Shown here in pieces: positions 1 to 8,402 of a DNA stretch of 64,000 nucleotides. Under the pieces are notes generated by a model. That model made no database searches, was not told where the DNA came from, and saw nothing but the letters and a program-made list of their open reading frames with translations. Positions within the stretch are counted from its first letter, which is position 1, and each line of letters opens with the position of its first letter. The DNA is taken from the NCBI GenBank assembly GCA_024233675.1, contig JACKPH010000002.1:186001-250000 (forward strand). Reading direction: 5' to 3'. The DNA is from Thermotogae bacterium (GTDB lineage: Bacteria > Thermotogota > Thermotogae > Petrotogales > Petrotogaceae). Both the position numbers and the translations under genes were made by a program.

Positions 1-81
1 TATTTTAACTACCGTAATACAGCTTATGATAAAAATATAACAGCAATATCAAATATGTCGGAAATAAGAAAAATATTATGA
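1..81 (+). CDS. C-terminal end of an unidentified protein (partial)
   Basis: Frame 1 is open from the window edge to a TGA at 79-81 and gives 26 residues ending in NMSEIRKIL. The composition is protein-like (charged, no low-complexity run) and the other two forward frames stop early. The family cannot be recognised from so short a tail, and the start lies outside the window. Confidence 0.45.
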   Translation, partial: YFNYRNTAYDKNITAISNMSEIRKIL

Positions 82-167
82 TTATCAGTTATTAATTACA
101 ATTGCTTAAAAAATCAAAAACATTTATATTTACTATACATACAATTATTTTAAAAAATGAATTCTAT

Positions 168-211
168 ATATTCTCTTATAATTTGATTTTTATAAGAGAA
201 TATTTTATAAT
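168..211 (+). promoter_or_regulatory. Hsp20 promoter inside a 13-bp palindrome
   Basis: A -35 box TTGATT (183-188) and a -10 box TATAAT (206-211) are 17 bp apart. A perfect inverted repeat with 13-bp arms (168-180 and 191-203) has its 10-nt loop over the -35 box, and its right arm fills most of the spacer. A repressor bound there would block RNA polymerase. It does not resemble CIRCE (TTAGCACTC-N9-GAGTGCTAA), so the regulator is unknown. Confidence 0.6.
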
Positions 212-260
212 TTAAATGTAAACAATAAAAATCATTTTATATTATCAGGAGGTGTTGTTT

Positions 261-695
261 ATGTCATTGATAAAAAAGACAGATGATATGTTCAGGAGCC
301 CTTTTGATGTTATGCAAAAAGAGATAGACAGTTTATTTGATACTTTTCCGTTCAAAGATTCATTCCCTTCTTTGGGAAATATAGATTATTACGAAACAGA
401 AAAAGATGTTGTTGTTGAATGTGAACTTCCGGGAATGGATAAAAAAGATATTAAAATAAATATAAACGACAACAGACTTAATATATATGCAGAAAGGTCT
501 GATAAAAATGAGAAAAAAGGAAAAAATTACTTCAGAAAAGAAAGAATTTACGGAAAAACTGAAAGAACTGTCTTATTACCTGAATATGCCGACACAGATA
601 ATGTGAAGGCTTCATTTGAAAACGGGGTTCTTGAACTGAAAGTTGCAAAAAAGGAAGACTATAAGAAAAATTCCAAACAGATAAGTATCGAATAA
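261..695 (+). CDS. Hsp20/alpha-crystallin small heat shock protein
   Basis: ATP-independent cytoplasmic holdase that binds unfolding proteins. The 144-residue product has a short N-terminal arm (DMFRSPFDVMQKEIDSLFDTF), an alpha-crystallin domain with the ELPGMDKKDIKI strand and the late A-x-x-x-N-GVLEL motif (SFENGVLELKV), and a short charged tail. This is the usual length for bacterial Hsp20. The ATG at 261 follows AGGAGG (247-252) by 8 nt; an upstream GTG in frame overlaps the ribosome-binding site and is rejected. Monocistronic, with a terminator right behind it. Confidence 0.93.
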   Translation: MSLIKKTDDMFRSPFDVMQKEIDSLFDTFPFKDSFPSLGNIDYYETEKDVVVECELPGMDKKDIKININDNRLNIYAERSDKNEKKGKNYFRKERIYGKTERTVLLPEYADTDNVKASFENGVLELKVAKKEDYKKNSKQISIE

Positions 696-726
696 AACAA
701 CAGCTGCCTCGGCAGCTGTTGTTTTA
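694..726. terminator. Bidirectional terminator between Hsp20 and the convergent ABC operon
   Basis: A long stem centred on AGCTGCCTCGGCAGCT with A-rich and T-rich flanks lies between two converging genes. Its right side overlaps the stop codon of the minus-strand gene. Confidence 0.85.
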
Positions 727-1128
727 TTCATTTTTAAATATAATATCAAATCTTTTATAATTCGCAGAATATTTTACTATTACCTTTTCACCGTTACTCT
801 TACCGTAATATTTTATACTATACTTTCCTTTTTTAATAGGAACTTTAATTATTTCATTATTCTGAGATGCTTTAAAAAGATCAACAATTTCATTACCGTT
901 TATATCTGTTATTCCGGCTGTTGCATTTTCAAACCCAACAATGTTAGTAAAAATAATATTTGTATCTTCATTAACCTCAAAATTCTGAATATAGTCAAGA
1001 CCTTCTGTATAAGTCATATTAACTTTATAAGAATCGAAAAAATTATATTTTCTCGGAAAATAATAAAAAGACGTAAAAGCTAAAACCGCTGATGTAATAA
1101 TCAGAAAAGCAATTCCTTTTTTATTCAT
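724..1128 (-). CDS. Small membrane-anchored protein of the GntR-ABC operon
   Basis: About 134 residues. One N-terminal membrane segment (roughly residues 4-22) after MNKK, then a hydrophilic beta-rich domain probably outside the membrane. The ATG at 1128 follows GAGGAGG, so the longer reading that overlaps the previous gene is unlikely. It is the last gene of the GntR-ATPase-permease operon and begins 11 bp after the permease stop. No family is recognised. It may be an accessory subunit or sensor of the transporter. Confidence 0.7.
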   Translation of the reverse strand: MNKKGIAFLIITSAVLAFTSFYYFPRKYNFFDSYKVNMTYTEGLDYIQNFEVNEDTNIIFTNIVGFENATAGITDINGNEIVDLFKASQNNEIIKVPIKKGKYSIKYYGKSNGEKVIVKYSANYKRFDIIFKNE

Positions 1129-1138
1129 TTCAACCTCC

Positions 1139-1795
1139 TCAGTTCTTATATTCTGTTGATTTAAACATAATATTGTCGACAGCAAAGAAAATAATATTAA
1201 AAACAATTAAAGCTGAATAAATAACTGCTTTCATTTCATGAAAAACAAAGAAACTGTAAAGAGTATTAAAATTCAGAAGTAAAAAAGCTGCCAGAAGCAG
1301 ATTTGTTCCTACAACATAATACCATCCTATTTTTCTTCCTAAAAGTGAAAGAAATCCTGTATAAAAAACCGAAAAATAAAGCAGCAATAATATACCTGCA
1401 AAAAGTTCAGCTCTGTTAAAAGGCACTTTAACAAAAATAAGAACAATACTTATTATAAAAGTCATAATTACAGGAAAAATAACACTATAAATATTTATAA
1501 CCTTAAGTATACTTTTTCTCGAAACAGAAAACATAAGAAGAAGATCAACTATCTGCTTATAAATAATTATTACGGAAACAAAAGAAAACACAAAGAACAT
1601 TCCGGAAAAATTATATCCGGCATTTTCGGCAAAAAAGCGCCCGAAACTCTCACCGCCGGCAGATGCACCGCTTCCGAAATAATTTGTAAAAGAATTAATA
1701 AGAGAAATAGTCATAAAAACTATAAAAAATATAAAAAATGTCTCCTTAAGCATATTCAGAGTAACTTTAAAAGCTTTTGAAAACTCTTTATTCAT
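1139..1795 (-). CDS. ABC transporter permease-like membrane protein
   Basis: About 218 residues with six hydrophobic segments and no soluble domain. The start MNKEF at 1795 follows GGGAGGG, and the gene overlaps the end of the ATPase gene by 8 bp, as translationally coupled ABC subunits do. Sequence alone does not name the family. Together with a YtrA-type GntR and a lone ATPase it resembles ytr/ABC-2 exporters that respond to cell-envelope stress. The substrate is unknown. Confidence 0.75.
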   Translation of the reverse strand: MNKEFSKAFKVTLNMLKETFFIFFIVFMTISLINSFTNYFGSGASAGGESFGRFFAENAGYNFSGMFFVFSFVSVIIIYKQIVDLLLMFSVSRKSILKVINIYSVIFPVIMTFIISIVLIFVKVPFNRAELFAGILLLLYFSVFYTGFLSLLGRKIGWYYVVGTNLLLAAFLLLNFNTLYSFFVFHEMKAVIYSALIVFNIIFFAVDNIMFKSTEYKN

Positions 1796-2681
1796 TCGTT
1801 TCACCCTCCCTGGTAAGATTAACAAGTATCTTTTCTATTCCCATTCTTGAAATTTCCACATTATTTTTATAAAGTTCCTCTTCTTTTATTTCATCAGAGT
1901 TTCCGCAGACAGCATAGCTCACAAAACCACCGATTTTTTCTTTTGAAAGAACTCTGAAACCCAAAGCAATTTTTTCAACATCATTTTCCTTACCGTTAAG
2001 ATAAAAATAATTCTGTTCTATATTTTCAGTTGCATTATCTATCATAATCTTTCCTTTATTTATCATAATTACATTTTCAAAAAGATTCTCAAATTCCTGT
2101 ATAAGATGTGAAGAAATAATTATTGTTCTCGGATTTTCCATATAATCTTTGTTAAGTTCTTCAAAAAATATACTTCTTGCAACCGGATCAAGTCCGACAT
2201 ATGGTTCGTCAAACATTGTAATTTCAGCCCTGCTCGCAAGTCCGAGTATTATTCCAACAGTTGTTTTCATACCTTTTGATGTCTTGTTATAGTATTTTTT
2301 TGTATCAAGATCAAGTCTTTTAATAAGATGCGAAGCAAATTTTTTATCCCAGTTATTGTATAAAACAGAAGCAATCTTAAAAATTTTTTCAATTTTTATA
2401 GCGGTATTCTGTTCATAATAAGGTCCTAAAGTTTCTCTTGCAAGACAAACTCTGCTCACCGCTTCTTCATTTGTTTTATAATTTTCACCAAAAACAGAAA
2501 TATCTCCGGTATCAGTTCTGATCTGATTTGCAATTGCTTTCATAAGAGTTGTTTTTCCTGCTCCGTTTCTTCCTATAAGTCCGTATATTTTATTTTCTTC
2601 TATATTTAAATTAATATCTTTAAGAGCCTGAAAATCACCGTAAAATTTATTAAGATTATTTATTTTAACAGCTTCTCTCAT
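1788..2681 (-). CDS. ABC transporter ATP-binding protein (ABC-2 type, YtrB-like)
   Basis: Cytoplasmic ATPase of 297 residues. Walker A GRNGAGKTT near residue 37, a degenerate signature region TSKGMKTTVGIILGLA, Walker B ITMFDEPYVGLD, and the switch histidine in IISSHL. The C-terminal 80 residues resemble the extra domain of exporters with separate membrane subunits. It overlaps the regulator gene (4 bp) and the permease gene (8 bp). It probably powers the permease just downstream. Confidence 0.9.
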   Translation of the reverse strand: MREAVKINNLNKFYGDFQALKDINLNIEENKIYGLIGRNGAGKTTLMKAIANQIRTDTGDISVFGENYKTNEEAVSRVCLARETLGPYYEQNTAIKIEKIFKIASVLYNNWDKKFASHLIKRLDLDTKKYYNKTSKGMKTTVGIILGLASRAEITMFDEPYVGLDPVARSIFFEELNKDYMENPRTIIISSHLIQEFENLFENVIMINKGKIMIDNATENIEQNYFYLNGKENDVEKIALGFRVLSKEKIGGFVSYAVCGNSDEIKEEELYKNNVEISRMGIEKILVNLTREGETNE

Positions 2682-3052
2682 CTTTTTTCGCCTCCGTAAT
2701 TTCTTATCATTTCTATAAGTTCAGGTTTTTTTATACCAAGTTTTTCGGCTTCTGCCATAAACTTCATTACAAATTCACTCAGAAATTCCTGTCTTCTTTT
2801 TTCTCTTATTATATCCAAAGCACCTCTGCTTACAAACATACCGACACCTCTCTTTTTGTATAAAATATTTTCATCACTGAGAACAGAAAAGCCTTTTCTG
2901 GCAGTTGCCGGGTTTATATTATAAGTCTGTGCAAGCTGATTTGTCGAAAAAACCTGTTCTTCTTCTTTTAATTCACCTTCAAGTATCATATCTTCTATCA
3001 GTTCTGAAATCTGTAAAAATAAAGGTTTAGATGAGCTTTCATCGAGTTTCAC
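2678..3052 (-). CDS. GntR-family regulator, YtrA subfamily
   Basis: A 124-residue repressor-type protein. It has an N-terminal winged helix (PLFLQISELIEDMILEGEL, then TNQLAQTYNINPATARKGFSVL) and only a short C-terminal helical dimerisation tail, which is typical of YtrA. It is the first gene of its operon and sits next to a palindrome in the promoter, so it probably represses itself and the ABC genes until a cell-wall-active compound is sensed. Confidence 0.92.
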   Translation of the reverse strand: MKLDESSSKPLFLQISELIEDMILEGELKEEEQVFSTNQLAQTYNINPATARKGFSVLSDENILYKKRGVGMFVSRGALDIIREKRRQEFLSEFVMKFMAEAEKLGIKKPELIEMIRNYGGEKR

Positions 3053-3078
3053 TTTTTCACCTCCGTTTTATTTAATCA

Positions 3079-3138
3079 CTTAATTAGTTAACTAACTAAG
3101 TACATATGTATTGTACTATTTTTTTTATTATTTGTCAA
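3079..3138 (-). promoter_or_regulatory. Promoter and candidate YtrA operator
   Basis: Read on the minus strand, TTGACA (3133-3138), a 17-bp spacer and TACAAT (3110-3115). Just downstream lie TACATATGTA (3101-3110) and a 22-bp near-palindrome at 3079-3100 with AGTTAACT at its centre, matching its reverse complement at 20 of 22 positions. The position between -10 and the start codon suits a repressor site. Confidence 0.72.
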
Positions 3139-3740
3139 ATTTATTTATTTTTTTCTAAAACCACTTTCAAATAATATTTTCATTCTATAAAAATTATTTT
3201 TATGATTTTGTTAATCAAAAAGTAACAAAATTCCCGGATATTTTCTTTCTTTTATCTTAAAAATATTAGGCTATGTATCTTCTTTCTTATTCAAAATAGC
3301 ATTTACATTTATCTAATTAATTAAAAATTACGACATTACCGAAATTCTTATGAAATAAGATACTTATATAAAAGATTTAAACGGTTCTAATGCCTTTGAT
3401 TCGCAATTCATATGAAAGATAAAAAAATTCTTGAATGTTTTAAAAAATAAATATATCATTAGTGCATAAAGATTACTTTTTATTTTGCCGGTTTTACTTT
3501 TCAGAAACATATTAAAAACATATTATTTTTATTTGGTTTTTTTATTTACTTTAATAGTTACATTTTTGTATATAAATAATTTTTAAATACATTTTAAAAA
3601 TTATTTTTTTCTTTTTTTGAATATTTTTACGTTTTGACTTTTTAAAAAACACTATATATAATTATATTGAAATATTTAATTTTTGTTTTTGTAATTTTTG
3701 TTTTATTATATTAAAATTTTTATGAAGGGGTTTGTAAATT
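3139..3740. other. Long A/T-rich intergenic region
   Basis: About 600 bp of very A/T-rich sequence with no convincing gene. Short frames exist, such as a 12-codon one from 3412, but none has a ribosome-binding site. It presumably holds the promoter of the exporter gene at 3741, which has a good GAAGGGG site at 3724-3730. No precursor-peptide gene could be identified. Confidence 0.5.
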
Positions 3741-5336
3741 ATGAATATATTTAAAGTTTATTTTTTAAAAAACAGATTAAATGCCTTCGGCATAATTCTG
3801 CTGTCTGTTTTTATAGGTATAACTTCTTTCGGACTTTCCGAAAAAATAAAAATTGTTTTTAACGAAGGTATTCTCAGAAACAATATAACAACTTTGGAAA
3901 ATAATATTTTTATTTTATTTGTTATTTTCATCATATTATTTTTTCTGAACGTTTTTTCTTCAGTTCTGAACAATGTAATTCAGTGGAAAGGTACTAAAAA
4001 CTTAAAATTATATGCAATGAATAAAATTTTCGGTTCAAAATATGATTATTTTTTAGAAAATCAGCCGACATCTATATGGACAGAACTTAACATTTCATCA
4101 AGCAAAGTAGCTGATTATTATACTTCTGTTGTTTCTATATTTTCAAAAGCTATAGAATTTATTGTTTATCTGCTTATAATTATAAATATTAATGTATATG
4201 CAGGTATTTTTACACTTTTAACTATACCTTTTGTTTATATTTTTACACTCGGTGTAAAGAAAAAAATGGCATTTTATCAGAATAAAATGCTTGAAAAATC
4301 AAGAGAACTATCTTCAGTATCTATAGAATCCCTTGAAAATATAAATAATATAAAGGTTAAAAATGAAAATGATTTTTTTATAAAAATAATTGATAAAAAG
4401 CACACAGAATTAAACAATAATATTATAAAATCAGCATTCTACGAAAATTACTGGAGTTTTATGACATCATTAATAAATTCAATAGCCCCTATTCTGGTTA
4501 TATTTCTGTTAATGAAATTTACCGATCTTATCACAATCGATTCAGGTGAAATAATAATTTTATATTCTTTTATACCTATATTTTTATCAACTTTTAAAAC
4601 TCTTTATTCTTATATTATGAATTACTATACTTCAAAACCTTATTTACAGAGTATAAAAAAATTTTTTAATCTCGAAGGCGAAAAAGATGGTGATTTTATT
4701 ATAAAAAATTTTGAAACACTTGAAACAAAAAATTTGAAAATAATGCATGGTAAAAAAATAATTTCAATTCCTGATTTCAACATTAAAAAGGGTGAAAAAG
4801 TTTTAATTTCCGGTGAAAGCGGAATAGGGAAATCTTCATTTTTTAATCTTATTCTCGGACTAAATGATAATTACACAGGAATAATCAAAATAAACGGACA
4901 TGATTTAAAAGACTTCAATGTCAGTTCTTTAAGAAAAATTTTCGGAATTTCTTTTCAGTCATCGGGTATTTTTTCACTTAATTTAAAAGAAAATATTTCA
5001 CTCGGAAAATCTTATACAGAAAAAGAAATTGATAAAGTAATTAATATAGCAAATCTGCAAAAGCAATTAAAAGAAAAAAACGAAGCTTTACTCAGCAACA
5101 ATATATTATCCGGCGGAGAAAAATCAAGAATAAATATTGCCCAGAATTTATTCAGAACCCCGGAAGTCATTTTACTCGATGAATCTTTATCAAGCGTTGA
5201 TGAAGAAATGGAATCAGATATTATAAAAAACATTGTTGAAAATTTTACTCAGAACACAATAATATGTATAAGTCACAGAAAATCATCAGAAAAATATTTT
5301 GAAAAAATAATTTCATTTCAGGGGGAGATAATATGA
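3741..5336 (+). CDS. ABC exporter, fused membrane and ATPase domains
   Basis: Half-transporter of 531 residues. Six membrane helices in the first 300 residues, then a nucleotide-binding domain: Walker A SGESGIGKSSF, signature LSGGEKSRINIAQNLF, Walker B VILLDESLSSVD, switch histidine in ISHRK. There is no N-terminal C39 peptidase domain, so if it exports a peptide the leader must be cut by another enzyme. The next gene overlaps its stop as ATGA. Very A/T-rich codon use sets this cassette apart. Substrate unknown; a lipid or drug exporter is also possible. Confidence 0.88.
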   Translation: MNIFKVYFLKNRLNAFGIILLSVFIGITSFGLSEKIKIVFNEGILRNNITTLENNIFILFVIFIILFFLNVFSSVLNNVIQWKGTKNLKLYAMNKIFGSKYDYFLENQPTSIWTELNISSSKVADYYTSVVSIFSKAIEFIVYLLIIININVYAGIFTLLTIPFVYIFTLGVKKKMAFYQNKMLEKSRELSSVSIESLENINNIKVKNENDFFIKIIDKKHTELNNNIIKSAFYENYWSFMTSLINSIAPILVIFLLMKFTDLITIDSGEIIILYSFIPIFLSTFKTLYSYIMNYYTSKPYLQSIKKFFNLEGEKDGDFIIKNFETLETKNLKIMHGKKIISIPDFNIKKGEKVLISGESGIGKSSFFNLILGLNDNYTGIIKINGHDLKDFNVSSLRKIFGISFQSSGIFSLNLKENISLGKSYTEKEIDKVINIANLQKQLKEKNEALLSNNILSGGEKSRINIAQNLFRTPEVILLDESLSSVDEEMESDIIKNIVENFTQNTIICISHRKSSEKYFEKIISFQGEII

Positions 5337-5680
5337 CAGATATTAAAACTACAGCTTCAATGCTCGGAATTTCAGAATTCACTTTATCAGAATGGGTGAA
5401 AGATAAAAAAATAAAAAGTATAAAAATTAATGAAGAATTATTTTTTACCGAGGAAGATATAAAAGATTTCATTGAAAAAACCGGTATAAAACTAATAACT
5501 CCGGAAAGTCATAAAGAATCTTTCGACAGTTTTTTCAAAACAGATATTAAAGATCAGGTTATAATTAATTCAGACTTATCCTCAGATGAACAGATAAATG
5601 AATTTTTAAAAAAACTAAACAATGAAAATTCCACTTTATCACCTGAAGAAATTGAAAAAATAAAAAATAATATAAAGTAA
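5333..5680 (+). CDS. Small DNA-binding protein with MerR/excisionase-like HTH
   Basis: 115 residues. The N-terminal 50 residues (TTASMLGISEFTLSEWVKDKKIKSIKINEELFF, then TEEDIKDFIEK) have the helix-turn-helix and wing of the MerR/excisionase fold. The rest is acidic and helical without a known effector domain. It is translationally coupled to the exporter gene. It could regulate the cassette or be an accessory factor. A hairpin terminator follows 8 bp after its stop. Confidence 0.75.
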   Translation: MTDIKTTASMLGISEFTLSEWVKDKKIKSIKINEELFFTEEDIKDFIEKTGIKLITPESHKESFDSFFKTDIKDQVIINSDLSSDEQINEFLKKLNNENSTLSPEEIEKIKNNIK

Positions 5681-5688
5681 AATTAAAG

Positions 5689-5747
5689 TATAATTCTAAA
5701 AAACTTTTTTATAAAGTCTGTTTAGAATTATATTGTTTATTTTTTTA
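5689..5747 (+). terminator. Terminator after the exporter-HTH pair
   Basis: Perfect 12-bp inverted repeat (5689-5700 and 5720-5731, arm TATAATTCTAAA) with a 19-nt loop, followed by a T-rich stretch. The A/T-rich stem makes it a weak terminator; it could equally be a regulatory hairpin. Confidence 0.55.
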
Positions 5748-5909
5748 TTATGTTACATTTTTATTTTTATATATATTTTTATAATAAATTTTTTAATTTT
5801 AATTTTAATTTATATTATTAATTACATTTTAGTTTTTTAAAAAAATTTATAAATTTATAAAAATATTTTTATTCATTTTTTTGTAAAATTTTATATTAGG
5901 GGGAAATAT

Positions 5910-6578
5910 ATGAAAAAAAATTATTTTTTACCTGTTTTCATTATTCAGCTTTTGGCGGTGAAAATTGCCGGTATTTTTTTAATACCTGTTATGGGTGACA
6001 TAAGTATTTTATATTCTTTGATACTTATTCCTGATTTTTTCATATTCAGAAAAGCTTTTTCACAGATTAAAATAAAAAATGAAAAATTCAGTCTTTTAAG
6101 CTCTGTTATTATTTCTTTTTTATTATCATTAATTTTTATTATAATAATTTTGTTTTTGGACGAATTTATGAATTTGTTTTCAGATACTGCAAAAGCAAAC
6201 AATATATTAAGTTATATAATTAATTTTTCAGAATACCATGTTTATGATTCTTCACAATTTACTTTTTTTACTATACTTTCTTATATTATTTCTGTTTTTA
6301 CCACATGCTTTATAAGTATAGGAATGCTTATTGAAAATTTAAGAAAAACCGCAAATTTAAGTACTTTTTCGTCATTAATAACATCTGTTTTATTAGTCAC
6401 ATTTTTTTCTCAGTTTAATGACCTCGAGACTTTTTTTATTGGTATTTTATTTATCTTAATAAATTATATTTTATATCTGAAAAAAGATATGATAACAGTA
6501 TTTATTTTTAATATTTTTTTATCGGCTTTTTATACTATTATTATTTTTATAGGGTTTTCAAAGGGTATTTTACAATGA
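5910..6578 (+). CDS. Integral membrane protein of unknown function
   Basis: 222 residues with about six hydrophobic helices and no soluble domain. It starts after AGGGGG at 5898-5903, and its stop overlaps the start of the CPBP protease gene. The layout (six helices, short loops) resembles Yip1/YIF1-type membrane proteins, but no diagnostic motif was seen. Coupling to a CPBP-family gene and nearness to an ABC exporter suggest a shared membrane process. Confidence 0.7.
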   Translation: MKKNYFLPVFIIQLLAVKIAGIFLIPVMGDISILYSLILIPDFFIFRKAFSQIKIKNEKFSLLSSVIISFLLSLIFIIIILFLDEFMNLFSDTAKANNILSYIINFSEYHVYDSSQFTFFTILSYIISVFTTCFISIGMLIENLRKTANLSTFSSLITSVLLVTFFSQFNDLETFFIGILFILINYILYLKKDMITVFIFNIFLSAFYTIIIFIGFSKGILQ

Positions 6579-7147
6579 TTAGTGATTCTGCGGATAACAA
6601 AAAAATCAGGTATATAATTCTTTTTATTCTTTATTCTGTCTTCACTTCTTTTTTACCGATCTCGGCAAACGGTCATGTTAATATTTTGGATATACTTTTC
6701 TTTTTTATCTTTCTTATTGCTTATATGAAAACAAAAGAAAGTACCGATATTTTTAAAAAATTAAAATTTAATAATATAAACGTCATTTTCAAAAATAAAA
6801 TACTGATTTCTGTTCTTTTTTTATATTTATTTTTTATTATTAAAAATTTGATAATTAACAAAAGTAATTTTAATTTTTCTTTTGACATACTTATATATAC
6901 ACCGTTCGATGAAGAATTTTTATATAGACTTCTCCCTGTTGCATTTCTTGATGAAATATTTGAATATGATTTACCGAAAGCTTTTATAACTGCTTTACTT
7001 TTTTCTTTTAATCATGATTATAGTATTTGCGGAAAGTTTGAAGTTTTTCTATCCGGTATATTATTTTATTATTCTTACAAAAAAACAGATTCAATTTATG
7101 CTCCTATGTTATTTCATTTTATTCATAACTTAAATGTTTCTTTATAA
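6575..7147 (+). CDS. CPBP-family intramembrane metalloprotease
   Basis: 190-residue membrane protein with the three signatures of the CPBP (CAAX/Abi) family: EExxxR as EEFLYR (E113, E114, R118), FxxxH as FSFNH (H147), and HxxxN as HFIHN (H181, N185). The active site lies within the membrane. Family members process prenylated proteins or peptides, or give self-immunity next to bacteriocin genes. The ATG overlaps the previous stop, so the two proteins are made together. Confidence 0.87.
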   Translation: MISDSADNKKIRYIILFILYSVFTSFLPISANGHVNILDILFFFIFLIAYMKTKESTDIFKKLKFNNINVIFKNKILISVLFLYLFFIIKNLIINKSNFNFSFDILIYTPFDEEFLYRLLPVAFLDEIFEYDLPKAFITALLFSFNHDYSICGKFEVFLSGILFYYSYKKTDSIYAPMLFHFIHNLNVSL

Positions 7148-7206
7148 TTTATACCTGAAAGAGCCTGTAATTATTATTTTTAAGTTATTAATCACGAATA
7201 ATCCAT

Positions 7207-7246
7207 AAAAAAAGCCGCATCAATAATATGATGTGGCTTTTTTTAT
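7207..7246. terminator. Bidirectional terminator, CPBP gene versus malic enzyme operon
   Basis: Stem AAAAAAAGCCGCATCA pairing with TGATGTGGCTTTTTTT around a 6-nt loop, with A and T runs on the two sides. It lies between converging genes. Confidence 0.9.
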
Positions 7247-7261
7247 TCACCTCTGAATGTT

Positions 7262-8401
7262 TTACCTCATTATTTCCCGGGCAACCCTTTCTGCTATTCC
7301 CTGCTGAAATGCTTTAGGAAGTATGTTTTCCGGATTTAACTGATTCACATCTACCATTGAGGCTATTGCTTTTGCTGCTCTTATTTTTATTTCTTCAGTT
7401 ATCTGAATTCTTGCCTTTATAGCTCCTCTGAATATTCCCGGAAAAACAAGTACATTGTTTATCTGATTCGGGAAATCAGATCTTCCTGTACCTACAATGT
7501 AAGCTCCTGCCTCTTTTGCCTTATCCGGCATTATTTCAGGCATAGGATTTGCCATTGCAAATATAATTGATTTCATGTTCATGGATTTTACCATTTCAGT
7601 GTTAACCGCATCAGGTCCTGATACTCCTATAAAAACATCAGCATTTTTCATAGCCTCACTTAGATCACCCGTTATATTTTCAGGATTTATCTCTTTTGCT
7701 ATTTTATTCTGAGCTTCATTTTTATTTTTGTCATCTTTTGTGAGAATTCCGTTTCTGTCACACAATATAATATTTTCTACTCCGTAGAATTTAAGAAGTT
7801 TTGTTATTGCTATGCCTGCCGAACCGCTACCATTTATAACAAGTTTTATATTTTCTTTATTTTTTCCTGTTAATTTAAGTGCATTTATAAGCGCAGCCAA
7901 AACAACTATTGCTGTACCGTGCTGATCATCATGAAATACAGGAATATTTAATTCTTTTTTCAGTCTTTCTTCTATTTCAAAACATCTCGGTGCGGAAATA
8001 TCTTCAAGATTTATTCCGCCGAATGCAGGAGCTATTATTTTTACGGTTTTTATTATTTCTTCTGTATCCTGTGTATCAAGACAGACAGGAATGGCATTTA
8101 CATCTCCGAATTCTTTAAAAAGAACACATTTTCCTTCCATAACAGGAAGTGCGGCTTCAGGTCCTATATTTCCCAAACCGAGAACGGCGGATCCGTCAGT
8201 AACAACAGCAACTGTATTTCCTTTCATGGTATATTTATAAACATTCTCCCTGTCTTTATGTATTTCTATACACGGCTGAGCAACTCCCGGTGTATATGCA
8301 ACCGCAAGATCATGTGAATTGTTTACCTGAGCTTTGGATTTTATTTCAAGTTTTCCCTTCCATTCTTCGTGTTTTTTTAAAGATTCTTCGTTTATGTTCA
8401 T
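7262..8401 (-). CDS. Malic enzyme (oxaloacetate-decarboxylating malate dehydrogenase)
   Basis: Converts malate to pyruvate and CO2 with reduction of NAD(P). The 379-residue product is the short bacterial/archaeal form. The N-terminal malic domain has AVAYTPGVAQPC and the VTDGSAVLGLGNIGP motif. The Rossmann domain has INGSGSAGIAI and the late VFPGIFRGA segment. It is the last gene of the ROK operon, 1 bp after the CyuA-like gene, and would turn the malate made by fumarase into pyruvate. Confidence 0.95.
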   Translation of the reverse strand: MNINEESLKKHEEWKGKLEIKSKAQVNNSHDLAVAYTPGVAQPCIEIHKDRENVYKYTMKGNTVAVVTDGSAVLGLGNIGPEAALPVMEGKCVLFKEFGDVNAIPVCLDTQDTEEIIKTVKIIAPAFGGINLEDISAPRCFEIEERLKKELNIPVFHDDQHGTAIVVLAALINALKLTGKNKENIKLVINGSGSAGIAITKLLKFYGVENIILCDRNGILTKDDKNKNEAQNKIAKEINPENITGDLSEAMKNADVFIGVSGPDAVNTEMVKSMNMKSIIFAMANPMPEIMPDKAKEAGAYIVGTGRSDFPNQINNVLVFPGIFRGAIKARIQITEEIKIRAAKAIASMVDVNQLNPENILPKAFQQGIAERVAREIMR

Positions 8402-8402
8402 T

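Noticed and set aside
3412..3450. 12-codon frame as a possible peptide precursor for the ABC exporter
   Set aside because: No ribosome-binding site, no leader/core pattern, and random frames of this length are common in A/T-rich DNA.
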